6,870 bases of DNA, taken from Desulfovibrio sp. Lineage in GTDB: Bacteria; Desulfobacterota; Desulfovibrionia; Desulfovibrionales; Desulfovibrionaceae. The notes below the pieces were generated by a model. That model ran no database searches. It saw only the letters and a list, made by a program, of their open reading frames with translations, and was not told where the DNA came from. The stretch lies in the NCBI GenBank assembly GCA_014804905.1, contig JAAUYX010000056.1, positions 2,583-9,452 of the forward strand. Direction: 5' to 3'. A program made the position numbers and the translations under genes. Of this stretch, positions 1-6,870 are shown piece after piece. Each line of letters begins with the position of its first letter. Within the stretch, counting starts at the first letter, position 1.

Positions 1-3
1 CGA

Positions 4-32
4 TTGAAAACGCTGGCTTTATGAAAAATAAT
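4..32 (+). promoter_or_regulatory. Candidate sigma-70 promoter upstream of the rsmA leader
   Basis: TTGAAA at 4-9 (5 of 6 to the -35 consensus) is followed after 17 bases by AATAAT at 27-32 (5 of 6 to the -10 consensus). The predicted start is near 39. The first ~110 bases are visibly more A/T-rich than the genes, as expected for a promoter region. A transcript from here would run through the structured leader into rsmA about 300 bases downstream. It could equally serve an independent small RNA. This is prediction from consensus only. Confidence 0.5.
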
Positions 33-74
33 GCCCGGCGCGGACGATTTCTGAAATTTTTTCGGCAAAAGCTC

Positions 75-101
75 TCAACTTTTTCTGGAAGGCGCCGATA
101 G
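75..101 (+). promoter_or_regulatory. Candidate sigma-28 (FliA) promoter
   Basis: TCAACTTT at 75-82 and GCCGATAG at 94-101 are separated by exactly 11 bases. The FliA consensus is TAAAGTTT-N11-GCCGATAA, so the match is 6 of 8 plus 7 of 8 with the correct spacing. The start would fall about 107-110, a few bases before the three-way-junction structure beginning at 116. FliA normally serves late flagellar and chemotaxis genes, so its presence ahead of rsmA would be unexpected. It may instead drive a separate small RNA, or be a chance match. Confidence 0.45.
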
Positions 102-115
102 GACAGCATACGCAA

Positions 116-193
116 GGCGCGGGCCGCCCCTGCCAGCCACAGGGGCACCCCGGCGGAACCTGAGAGGTTCCACCCGCCCCGGGGTCCCGCGCC
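116..193 (+). ncRNA. Predicted three-way-junction structured RNA (unknown class)
   Basis: The closing helix is 116-123 (GGCGCGGG) with 186-193 (CCCGCGCC), 8 bp. Inside it lie two arms. Arm one is 126-132 (GCCCCTG) with 140-146 (CAGGGGC), 7 bp and a 7-base loop. Arm two starts at the next base: 147-153 (ACCCCGG) with 179-185 (CCGGGGT), 7 bp, enclosing 155-160 (GGAACC) with 166-171 (GGTTCC) and a TGAGA loop. Every pair is Watson-Crick, and only two bases at the junction are unpaired. I could not match it to tRNA, SRP, tmRNA, 6S, RNase P or the common riboswitches. The strand is taken from the upstream promoters because the helices themselves are strand-neutral. It could be a small RNA or a 5' leader element of rsmA. 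High G+C raises the chance of fortuitous pairing. Confidence 0.4.
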
Positions 194-197
194 GCTC

Positions 198-214
198 GAT
201 GCCAAGACGGCATC
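198..214 (+). other. Short hairpin in rsmA leader
   Basis: GATGCC at 198-203 pairs perfectly with GGCATC at 209-214 around an AAGAC loop. It sits between the three-way junction (ends 193) and the long hairpin (starts 234), so the leader is a chain of helices. There is no following T-run, so it is not a terminator. Function is unknown. Confidence 0.35.
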
Positions 215-233
215 CGGCCCGCTTCCCGTTGTC

Positions 234-285
234 GCCGCCCCGGCCTGCGCTTCTGCCGTTCCCAACGGCCGCGCACCGGGGCGGC
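234..285 (+). other. Long interrupted hairpin in rsmA leader
   Basis: Three nested perfect helices stack: 234-243 with 276-285 (10 bp), 246-250 with 271-275 (5 bp), and 255-260 with 264-269 (6 bp, CCC loop). They are separated only by a 2-base bulge and a small 4x1 internal loop. The hairpin ends 51 bases before the rsmA start codon. It is followed by ATGGTCTTTAAAATC, not a T-run, so it is not a classical terminator. It could be part of a structured RNA, or a leader that affects readthrough or translation of rsmA. Confidence 0.45.
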
Positions 286-336
286 ATGGTCTTTAAAATC
301 TGTTCGCTTTCGCGCTGCCCACACCGGAACCACCCC

Positions 337-1146
337 ATGACCCAGCCCGCACGAGACGCCCCACGGCCCAAGAAAAGCCTTGGCCAGCACTTCCTCCGCA
401 ATGAGGGCGTCTGTCGTCGCATCGCGCAGCTCGTGGAGCCTGGCCCCGAAGACCGACTGCTCGAGATTGGCCCCGGTCCCGGAGCCCTCACGCGCGCGCT
501 GGAGGCGCAGCCGCACAAAAGCCTGCTCCTGCTGGAGAAAGACCGCCACTGGGCGGCCGAGCGGCAAAGGCTGGCGGCCCCGCATACGCAGGCCGTGCTC
601 ATGGACGCGCTGCGCTTTGACTGGCGTCGGCTCAGCCCCCGTGCGGGCTGGAAGGTGGTGGGCAACCTCCCCTATAACGTGGCCTCGCCCCTCATCTGGG
701 ACATCGTTTCGCAAAGCGGGGCCGAGCGGTGCGTTTTTATGGTCCAGAAGGAAGTGGGCCTGCGCCTCGCCGCGGCCCCCGGCTCGCGCCAGTATGGCGC
801 GCTCTCCGTGTGGGTGCAGGCCCATTCCCGGCCGCGCCTGGAATTTTCCCTCGGGCCGGGGGCCTTTTCGCCGCCGCCGAAAGTGGATTCCGCCGTATTG
901 ACCATCATGCCCGTGGCCCCGGCGGCGCAGCCACGGCATCCTGCCATGCTCGAGCGCCTCTTGCGCATCTGCTTTCAGCAGCGCCGCAAACAGCTTGGCG
1001 GCATCTTTGCCCGCGCCGGGCTCGGGTGGCTGGCGGCCCGGCTCCCCGAGCTGGGGCTTTCACCGCAACTTAGGCCCGAAGCCCTCCCTGCGGAAGCCTT
1101 CCTGCGCCTTTCAGAACTTATGGCCGCCGCTTCCCCGCCCGATTAA
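337..1146 (+). CDS. rsmA: 16S rRNA (adenine(1518)-N6/adenine(1519)-N6)-dimethyltransferase RsmA/KsgA
   Basis: This enzyme dimethylates two adjacent adenines in the 3'-terminal helix 45 loop of 16S rRNA, using S-adenosylmethionine, late in 30S assembly. The protein is 269 residues, the usual family length. Visible motifs are the N-terminal KKSLGQHFL (12-20), the SAM-binding EIGPGPGALT (43-52), the acidic LLLLEKD (63-69), the catalytic NLPYN (110-114), FSPPPKVDS (177-185) and the C-terminal FQQRRKQL (213-220). The reading frame stays open upstream to ATG 199, but family length and the position of KKSLGQHFL favour ATG 337. The ribosome-binding site there is weak (only CGGAA about 8 bases upstream). 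The gene stands alone and is convergent with pgm, sharing its terminator. It is preceded by an unusually structured leader (116-285). Nothing in the protein looks truncated or odd. Confidence 0.96.
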   Translation: MTQPARDAPRPKKSLGQHFLRNEGVCRRIAQLVEPGPEDRLLEIGPGPGALTRALEAQPHKSLLLLEKDRHWAAERQRLAAPHTQAVLMDALRFDWRRLSPRAGWKVVGNLPYNVASPLIWDIVSQSGAERCVFMVQKEVGLRLAAAPGSRQYGALSVWVQAHSRPRLEFSLGPGAFSPPPKVDSAVLTIMPVAPAAQPRHPAMLERLLRICFQQRRKQLGGIFARAGLGWLAARLPELGLSPQLRPEALPAEAFLRLSELMAAASPPD

Positions 1147-1150
1147 ACGC

Positions 1151-1186
1151 AAAAGGCCGCCCGGCGCAAAGTCCGGGTGGCCTTTT
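1151..1186. terminator. Bidirectional Rho-independent terminator between rsmA and pgm
   Basis: AAAAGGCCGCCCGG at 1151-1164 pairs with CCGGGTGGCCTTTT at 1173-1186. This gives 14 pairs, one of them G-U on the + strand, around an 8-base loop. The A-run on one side and the T-run on the other make it work for either strand. It lies 5 bases after the rsmA stop and 30 bases beyond the end of the convergent pgm, so it can end both transcripts. Confidence 0.88.
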
Positions 1187-1215
1187 GTTGTGCGCTTGTA
1201 GCTCCGGCGCCGGGA

Positions 1216-2871
1216 TTATTCCCCTTCGCCTTCCTTGAGCAGCTTTTCCAGAAAGTCGATGGCGTCCTTCTGCAGCGCGAGGAGATAGTCCTCACCCTTG
1301 AAGCTCTCCGTATAGACCTTGCAGATGGCCTCCGTGCCCGAGGGCCGCACGGCGAACCAGCCGTCCGCGCTGCTCACCTTGACGCCGCCGATGGGCGCGT
1401 CATTGCCGGGGGCGCGCGTGATGACGCTCGTCACCGGGGAACCGCCCAGGGTCTTGAGCTTCACCTGCTCCGGGGTCAGCGCCTTGAGCAGGGCGCGCGT
1501 CCTGTCGTCGGCCGGGGCGTCGAGGCGCTGATAGATGGGGTCGCCCACAATCTTCGTCAGGTCCTGGTAAATCTCGCTCGGCGACTTGCCTTCCTTGGCC
1601 ATGACTTCCGCGGCCAGAAGGCACATGAGCGGACCGTCCTTGTCCGTGCTCCACGGCGCGCCGTCAAAGCAGAGGAAGGACGCGCCCGCGCTCTCCTCGC
1701 AGCCCATTCCGCAGCGGCCGCTGAAGAGATAGGGCACGAACCACTTGAAGCCCACGGGCACTTCCACCACCGGGCGGTCCAGATGCTTGCCCACGCGGTC
1801 CAGCGTGGCGCTGGTAACCACCGTCTTGCCGATGCCGCGGTCCGCGGGCCACGCGGTGCGCGTGCGGAAGAGGTGCCACGCGGCCACGGTGAGCGAGTGG
1901 TTGGGGTTCATCAGTTCCTGCCGGGTAACGATGCCGTGCCTATCCGAATCCGGGTCGCAGGCGAAGGCCAGGTCGAAGTTGCCGCGCATTTCGAGCAGCC
2001 GGCTCATGGCATAGGGCGACGAGCAGTCCATGCGGATTTGGCCGTCCTTGTCCAGCGGCACGAAACGGAAGGTGGGGTCCACCTCCTTGTTGACCACGGT
2101 GAGGTCGATGCCGTAGGTCTCCGCAATGGGCTCCCAGAGGGGCAGACTGGCGCCGCCCAGAGGGTCCACGCCGAGCTTGAGGCCCGAGGCCGCAATGGCC
2201 TTCATGTCGAGCACCTTGGGCAGGTCCTCCACATAGGCGCGGGTGTAGTCGAATTCCTCCACCAGGGGCGACTTGCGGGCCTCGCGCAGGTGGACGAGCT
2301 TCACCGTGCGGTTGCCGTCCTCAAGGTACTCGTTGGCGCGTTTTTCGATCCAGCTGGTGACGTCGGTCTCCGCCGGGCCGCCGTGGGGCGGATTATACTT
2401 GAAGCCGCCGTCGCGCGGGGGATTGTGCGAGGGCGTGATGATGATGCCGTCGGCAAGGCCGCGCTCGCGCCCGGCATTCCAGCGCAAAATGGCGTGCGAC
2501 ACCGCGGGCGTGGCCGTGTAGGCCCCGTCCTTGGAAATGCGCACATTGACGCCGTTGGCAACCAGCACCTCGAGGGCCGAACGGAAGGCCGCCTCGGAAA
2601 GCGCGTGCGTGTCCCCGCCGAGGAAGAGCGGCCCGTCGATGCCCTTGGCCGCGCGGTAATCGCACACGGCCTGGGTGATGGCGTAGATGTGCTCCTCGTT
2701 GAAAGTATGCAGCAGCGAGGAGCCGCGATGCCCCGAAGTCCCGAAGGAGACGCGCTGCCCAGGGATTTTGGGATTGGGAAATTCGGTATAGTAGGCGCTC
2801 ATCAGCGCGGGGATGCGCTCGAGTTTTTCGGGCGCGGGCAGATGACCGGCATCACAATGAACAACGGGCAT
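1216..2871 (-). CDS. pgm: Alpha-D-glucose phosphate-specific phosphoglucomutase
   Basis: This enzyme interconverts glucose-1-phosphate and glucose-6-phosphate in the cytoplasm, linking central sugar metabolism to glycogen and to UDP-glucose for envelope sugars. The protein is 551 residues; E. coli Pgm is about 546 and aligns by eye along the whole length. It belongs to the four-domain alpha-D-phosphohexomutase family. The phosphoserine loop TPSHNP is at 146-151 (catalytic Ser148). The magnesium loop DPDSDRHG is at 306-313 (Asp306, 308, 310). The sugar-binding loop GCEESAGASF is at 390-399, and the phosphate-binding RPSGTE at 509-514. An N-terminal TSGHRGSS (45-52) is also typical of this subfamily. 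The start is fixed by AGGAGG six bases upstream of ATG; the frame stays open 40 codons further, but without family support. It lies downstream of htrA on the same strand, but a terminator and a candidate promoter separate them. All catalytic residues are present. Confidence 0.97.
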   Translation of the reverse strand: MPVVHCDAGHLPAPEKLERIPALMSAYYTEFPNPKIPGQRVSFGTSGHRGSSLLHTFNEEHIYAITQAVCDYRAAKGIDGPLFLGGDTHALSEAAFRSALEVLVANGVNVRISKDGAYTATPAVSHAILRWNAGRERGLADGIIITPSHNPPRDGGFKYNPPHGGPAETDVTSWIEKRANEYLEDGNRTVKLVHLREARKSPLVEEFDYTRAYVEDLPKVLDMKAIAASGLKLGVDPLGGASLPLWEPIAETYGIDLTVVNKEVDPTFRFVPLDKDGQIRMDCSSPYAMSRLLEMRGNFDLAFACDPDSDRHGIVTRQELMNPNHSLTVAAWHLFRTRTAWPADRGIGKTVVTSATLDRVGKHLDRPVVEVPVGFKWFVPYLFSGRCGMGCEESAGASFLCFDGAPWSTDKDGPLMCLLAAEVMAKEGKSPSEIYQDLTKIVGDPIYQRLDAPADDRTRALLKALTPEQVKLKTLGGSPVTSVITRAPGNDAPIGGVKVSSADGWFAVRPSGTEAICKVYTESFKGEDYLLALQKDAIDFLEKLLKEGEGE

Positions 2872-2908
2872 GGTCCACCTCCTGAATAGGCTCTGAAGAC
2901 GCTCACGA

Positions 2909-2937
2909 ATTTTACGCCGGAAAGCCCCAAGCCGCAA
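2909..2937 (-). promoter_or_regulatory. Candidate sigma-70 promoter of pgm
   Basis: On the minus strand TTGCGG (2932-2937) is followed after 17 bases by TAAAAT (2909-2914). The -10 element is 5 of 6; the -35 element has only its TTG core. The predicted start near 2902 gives a leader of about 30 bases ending in the strong AGGAGG site. Its place between the htrA terminator and pgm fits independent expression of pgm. Confidence 0.45.
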
Positions 2938-2956
2938 GAGGCTGCGCCCATGCCAT

Positions 2957-2991
2957 AAAAAACGCGGGGGCGCCCCTGTGGACGCCCCCAC
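2957..2991 (-). terminator. Rho-independent terminator of the S1-htrA operon
   Basis: On the minus strand GTGGGGGCG (2991 to 2983) pairs with CGCCCCCGC (2972 to 2964), 9 pairs including one G-U, with a 10-base loop. A run of six T follows (2962 to 2957). It starts 26 bases after the htrA stop codon, so it should end the operon transcript before pgm. Confidence 0.85.
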
Positions 2992-3017
2992 ACTGCTGTT
3001 GAAGCTATGGCGAAACG

Positions 3018-4456
<1,439 letters not shown>

Positions 4457-4460
<4 letters not shown>

Positions 4461-4471
4461 GAACGCTCCTT
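4457..4471 (-). promoter_or_regulatory. ATGA stop/start overlap with embedded htrA ribosome-binding site
   Basis: The S1 gene stop TGA (4459 to 4457) and the htrA ATG (4460 to 4458) share the four-base ATGA. The htrA Shine-Dalgarno AAGGAG lies within the final Lys-Glu-Arg-Ser codons of the S1 gene. This is the classic arrangement for translational coupling by termination and reinitiation. Confidence 0.85.
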
Positions 4472-5950
4472 GGAAGATTTTTGCATGGCCTTTTGCAAGG
4501 CTTGTGCCATGATGCCCGTAACAGGCGCGCCCGTCACGGCATGTTGCTTCCAGGAGCCCGCGCCCTGCCCCCGCTGGCCGCCCGAGCCCTGCTCCGGCGC
4601 GGCTTCCGCGCCTTCATAGGTGAGGCTGATGCGGCGCGCGCCCGTGTCAATGTTTTGGATGATCAGGCTCACGCTGTCACCCTTGGCAAGGCGGCCCAGC
4701 TCGGGCTTCTTGCTGCTCTTGATGACGCCCGCGGGCAAAAGGCCCGTGATGCCGGGCGCGAGATTGACAAAGACGCCGAACTTGCCGTTGCTCTCCACGG
4801 TGCCCTCCACCGTGGCGCCCACGGGGAAGCGCTGCTCCGCATCCTGCCAGGGGTCGCCCTCGGCGTCGCGCAGGCTCAAGGCGATGCGCCGCGTCTCCGG
4901 GTTCACTTCCTTGATCTTGACGGAGACCTCGTCGCCCACGGAAAGCACGTCCTCGGGCTTATTCACGCGCTTGGCCCAGGACATTTCGGAAATATGGACG
5001 AGGCCCTCCACGCCCGGAAGCACCTCCACAAAGGCGCCGAAGGGCGCGAGACGGCGCACCTTGCCCTGCACGATGCTGCCCGCGGCGAGGCGGGCGGGCA
5101 CGTCCTGCCAGGGGTCGCCCTCGGCCTGCTTGCGCGAAAGCGAGATGCGCGTCTGCCCTTTTTCGTTGGTCACGATGTCGAGCACCTTGACGCGAACCGG
5201 ATCGCCCACGGAGACGGCTTCGTCGGCCGAGCCCACGCGCGACCACGAAAGTTCGGAGAGGTGGATCATGCCCTCCACCGCCGGGGCGAGCTCCACAAAG
5301 GCCCCGAAGGGCGCGAGCCTCGTGACGCGGCCTTCCACCATGTCGCCGGGCTTGAGCGTCTCCAGCAGCTTGTCGAGGTTCTCGCGCCGCTCTCGGTCCA
5401 GAAGCGCGCGCCGCGAGACCACGATATTGCGGCCGCGGTTTTCCACGCGCGTCACCAAAAACTGCATGGTGCGGCCCACGGGGCCCTCGGCGTCGCCGCC
5501 CGTGGCCTCCATCTGGCTGCCAGGGCAAAAGGCCGTCTTGCCCAGCACCTCGACGAGATAGCCGCCCTTGCAGGTGCCGCTGACGCGCCCCTCCACCGGG
5601 ACCCCGGCATCCCGCGCCTCTTCCAGGGCCGCCACGCCGCTGCCGCTCATGGAACGGGAAAGGACGATGCCCTGCGGGCTCGCCGACACCACCCAGGCCT
5701 CCACGGTGTCGCCCTGGCCCGCGATTTCCTTGCCGTCGGCATCCAGCAGGTCCTTGCGGTCCATGATGCCGTCTTCCTTGAGGCCCACATCCACAAAAAC
5801 ACTTTCGCCCGTGATGGCGATGATGGTGCCCTTCACCTTCTGGCCGGGCTGCACCTGGCCGGACGAGGCCTCATCATGGGCCGCCAGCATGGCGGCAAAA
5901 TCTTCGGAGCCCTCTTCGGGGGCCGCGGCGCGCTGTTCCTCTGTGGTCAT
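4457..5950 (-). CDS. S1-family RNA-binding protein (ribosomal protein S1-like, five S1 domains)
   Basis: S1 domains are OB-fold RNA-binding modules. In ribosomal protein S1 they dock mRNA on the 30S subunit. The 497-residue protein has an acidic N-terminus (EDFAAML-like, about 1-30) and five S1 repeats at about 35-101, 117-181, 201-273, 288-361 and 375-445. Repeat 2 is the most divergent and shortened; repeats 3 and 4 both contain [10 protein letters not shown] (211-220 and 300-309). A low-complexity Gly/Gln tail (450-497) ends it. E. coli S1 has six domains in about 557 residues, so this is a shorter relative. It may be the genome's main S1 or a second S1-like protein, which cannot be decided here; no symbol is given. 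ATG 5950 is chosen for AAGGAG eight bases upstream; further upstream the frame covers promoter-like sequence. It is the first gene of an operon with htrA. Confidence 0.92.
4842..4864. repeat. 23-bp direct repeat, copy A, in the S1 gene
   Basis: This stretch is identical to 5103-5125. It encodes the EGDPWQD linker after S1 domain 4 (residues 364-370). It reflects internal duplication of S1 modules and is not a mobile repeat. Confidence 0.85.
5103..5125. repeat. 23-bp direct repeat, copy B, in the S1 gene
   Basis: This stretch is identical to 4842-4864. It encodes the EGDPWQD linker after S1 domain 3 (residues 277-283). The copies start 261 bases apart, one 87-codon module, in register with the protein repeat. 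Confidence 0.85.
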
Positions 5951-5967
5951 ACGGTCTGCTCCTTGAA

Positions 5968-5983
5968 ACTCGCAGTGGCGAGT
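5968..5983 (-). promoter_or_regulatory. Hairpin just upstream of the S1 gene ribosome-binding site
   Basis: On the minus strand ACTCGC and GCGAGT form a perfect 6-bp stem with a CACT loop. It ends three bases before the AAGGAG site (5964 to 5959). It lies inside the predicted leader, between the candidate promoter and the start codon. Ribosomal protein S1 is known to control its own translation in E. coli through leader structure, so an operator is possible but unproven. Confidence 0.4.
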
Positions 5984-5993
5984 GAAGTTGCCG

Positions 5994-6022
5994 ATTCTAC
6001 CGCAGCTCCCGCTGAAAAACAA
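5994..6022 (-). promoter_or_regulatory. Candidate sigma-70 promoter of the S1-htrA operon
   Basis: On the minus strand TTGTTT (6017-6022) is followed after 17 bases by TAGAAT (5994-5999). The -10 is 5 of 6; the -35 has the TTG core only. The predicted start near 5987 gives a leader of about 37 bases holding the 5968-5983 hairpin and the AAGGAG site. Confidence 0.5.
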
Positions 6023-6149
6023 TGGAAGCCCGTGGGCTCCCCCCGTTTTTCGCGAGCGGCGCCCACGAGACGCGGCGGGAAAAATCCTGTAGGCTCGCGC
6101 TGACGCGCCCGCGCAAGCCTTTCGGGTCAACGCGGCAAAGGAGGCAGCC

Positions 6150-6695
6150 ATGCTCTATGTGACGACCATCCCCTCCCCGCTGGGGGAGCTCACCCTTGCG
6201 GGCACCGATACGGCCCTGCTGGGCCTGTGGCTGGAGCGGGATACCTTCCTTGCGGCCACAGGCGCCCGCGCCTTGGAGGAACGGCCCGACGCCGCGCCGC
6301 TCGCGCAGGGCCGGGAATGGCTCGCCGCCTATTTTGCGGGCAGCCGCCCCGCCGTCCGCGAATTGCCGCTTGCGCCCGAGGGCACGCCCTTCCGCAAGCT
6401 CATCTGGCGGCTGCTCCGCGACATCCCCTATGGCGAATGCGTGAGCTATGGCGAGCTTGCCCGCGAAGCGGCCCGCGCCTTGGGGAAGGAGCGCATGTCG
6501 AGCCGGGCCGTGGGCGGAGCCGTGGGCAGGAACCCCCTTTCCATCATCATCCCCTGCCACCGGGTAGTGGGGGCAGATGGCAACCTCACGGGCTATGGCG
6601 GCGGCATTCACCGGAAGATACGCCTGCTCGAGCTGGAAGGCGTGGACATGCGCCGCTTCACCCTGCCCCGCCGCGGCAAGTATGCGGTGCGGTGA
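6150..6695 (+). CDS. ogt: Methylated-DNA--[protein]-cysteine S-methyltransferase (O6-alkylguanine repair)
   Basis: This is a single-turnover repair protein that moves the alkyl group from O6-alkylguanine (or O4-alkylthymine) in DNA to its own cysteine. The protein is 181 residues, close to E. coli Ogt (171). The active-site [10 protein letters not shown] is at 132-141 (acceptor Cys136). The helix-turn-helix segment ahead of it, [14 protein letters not shown] (117-130), includes the conserved arginine that helps flip the base. [12 protein letters not shown] (92-103) is the usual motif before the helix-turn-helix, and LTGYGGG (146-152) the usual one after Cys136. The N-terminal half lacks the Ada zinc and AraC-type regulatory modules, so this is a stand-alone Ogt-type enzyme. 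The start is well fixed by AAAGGAGG five bases upstream of ATG. It is divergent from the S1-htrA operon; no convincing promoter was seen in the shared 199-base gap on this strand. Confidence 0.95.
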   Translation: MLYVTTIPSPLGELTLAGTDTALLGLWLERDTFLAATGARALEERPDAAPLAQGREWLAAYFAGSRPAVRELPLAPEGTPFRKLIWRLLRDIPYGECVSYGELAREAARALGKERMSSRAVGGAVGRNPLSIIIPCHRVVGADGNLTGYGGGIHRKIRLLELEGVDMRRFTLPRRGKYAVR

Positions 6696-6719
6696 GCGGC
6701 GATTTGTGCTGCGCTTTTT
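6696..6719 (+). terminator. Weak possible terminator after ogt
   Basis: GCGGC (6696-6700) can pair with GCTGC (6708-6712), one pair being G-U, with a 7-base loop. Five T follow at 6715-6719. It begins at the base after the ogt stop. The stem is short, so this is tentative. Confidence 0.3.
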
Positions 6720-6779
6720 GCGTTTGTGCGCGTATGTGCTGCGCAGGAAATGCCGAAATTATCCGTCAAAAACAGCCTT

Positions 6780-6805
6780 GCTTCAGCCGTTGCGACGCAG
6801 GAAGC
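6780..6805. repeat. Interrupted hairpin near the right edge
   Basis: GCTTC (6780-6784) pairs with GAAGC (6801-6805). Inside, CGT/ACG (6788-6790 with 6795-6797) closes a TGCG loop after a symmetric 3x3 internal loop. It abuts the next inverted repeat with no gap. No gene overlaps it. Confidence 0.35.
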
Positions 6806-6870
6806 TACGGATGAAGACAGCAGCAAGTTACCACAAAGGTCAATCAACGGTGCCGCTGTCGCTATCCGTA
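6806..6870. repeat. Inverted repeat reaching the window edge
   Basis: TACGGAT at 6806-6812 pairs with ATCCGTA at 6864-6870, and GACAGC at 6816-6821 with GCTGTC at 6855-6860. A symmetric 3x3 mismatch separates them, giving 13 pairs in 16-base arms around a 33-base loop. The right arm ends on the last base supplied, so the structure may be longer. It could be a structured RNA or leader of a gene to the right, or an operator-like or repeat element. Confidence 0.5.

Noticed and set aside
21..101. A 26-codon reading frame from ATG 21 to TAG 99-101 encoding a very basic peptide; the frame is also open to the left edge, so it could be the end of an upstream gene.
   Set aside because: No ribosome-binding site precedes ATG 21. 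Most third codon positions are A or T, unlike every gene here, and it overlaps both promoter candidates. An upstream gene ending here cannot be fully excluded without sequence to the left.
116..193. Assignment of the three-way junction to a glycine, TPP or cobalamin riboswitch, or to 6S or SRP RNA, on either strand.
   Set aside because: Fragments such as CTGAGAG or CTCTCAGG look suggestive, but the remaining conserved cores and architecture of those classes are missing.
234..285. Reading the long hairpin as a Rho-independent terminator.
   Set aside because: Neither side carries a T-run on the matching strand.
199..336. In-frame N-terminal extension of RsmA from ATG 199 or ATG 286.
   Set aside because: The extension would be outside the family's length, is encoded by the hairpin-forming leader, and shows no family motif. 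ATG 337 places KKSLGQHFL at the normal distance from the N-terminus.
19..939. A 306-residue minus-strand frame across the rsmA region.
   Set aside because: It is a shadow of rsmA in G+C-rich DNA, with no recognisable domain and an implausible composition.
1177..2889. A 570-residue plus-strand frame opposite pgm.
   Set aside because: It mirrors the codon periodicity of pgm, whose catalytic motifs are all present on the minus strand. The His/Ala/Arg/Gly-rich product resembles nothing known.
4842..5125. The 23-bp direct repeats as a mobile or recombination element.
   Set aside because: They are in frame, one S1 module apart, and encode the same linker. Domain duplication explains them.
4481..6103. 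A 540-residue plus-strand frame opposite the S1 gene.
   Set aside because: It is an antisense shadow. The five S1 domains on the minus strand explain the region and its codon bias.
6608..6847. A 79-residue minus-strand frame at the right edge.
   Set aside because: It needs a TTG start without a ribosome-binding site, overlaps the end of ogt, and has no recognisable features.

Overview
The window is G+C-rich (roughly two thirds by eye) and carries five complete housekeeping genes. Their codon use, gene sizes and protein sequences fit a sulfate-reducing deltaproteobacterium/Desulfobacterota, most likely Desulfovibrio-like. That placement rests on recognition, not on a database search.

Layout: positions 1-336 hold no convincing gene. 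They combine two promoter-like sequences, one of them an unusually good match to the flagellar sigma-28 (FliA) consensus. These are followed by a dense run of perfect hairpins, including an 8/7/7-bp three-way junction at 116-193 and a 21-bp interrupted hairpin at 234-285. Then comes rsmA (337-1146, +), the 16S rRNA dimethyladenosine methyltransferase. It ends against a bidirectional terminator shared with the convergent pgm (1216-2871, -), a phosphoglucomutase. Upstream of pgm on the same strand, behind its own terminator, is a two-gene operon. An S1-domain RNA-binding protein (4457-5950, -) overlaps by 4 bases the start of a Do/HtrA-family periplasmic serine protease (3018-4460, -). Divergent from the S1 gene is an O6-alkylguanine-DNA alkyltransferase (ogt, 6150-6695, +). 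The last ~175 bases hold no gene but contain two abutting inverted repeats, the second running to the exact window edge.

The genes share no pathway. rsmA and the S1 protein act in ribosome function and translation, pgm in glucose-phosphate interconversion for glycogen or envelope sugars, HtrA in envelope protein quality control, and Ogt in DNA repair. The coding content is ordinary. The least explained parts are the structured rsmA leader with its sigma-28-like promoter and the structured right edge. I did not find a clear new defence system, mobile element or CRISPR array.
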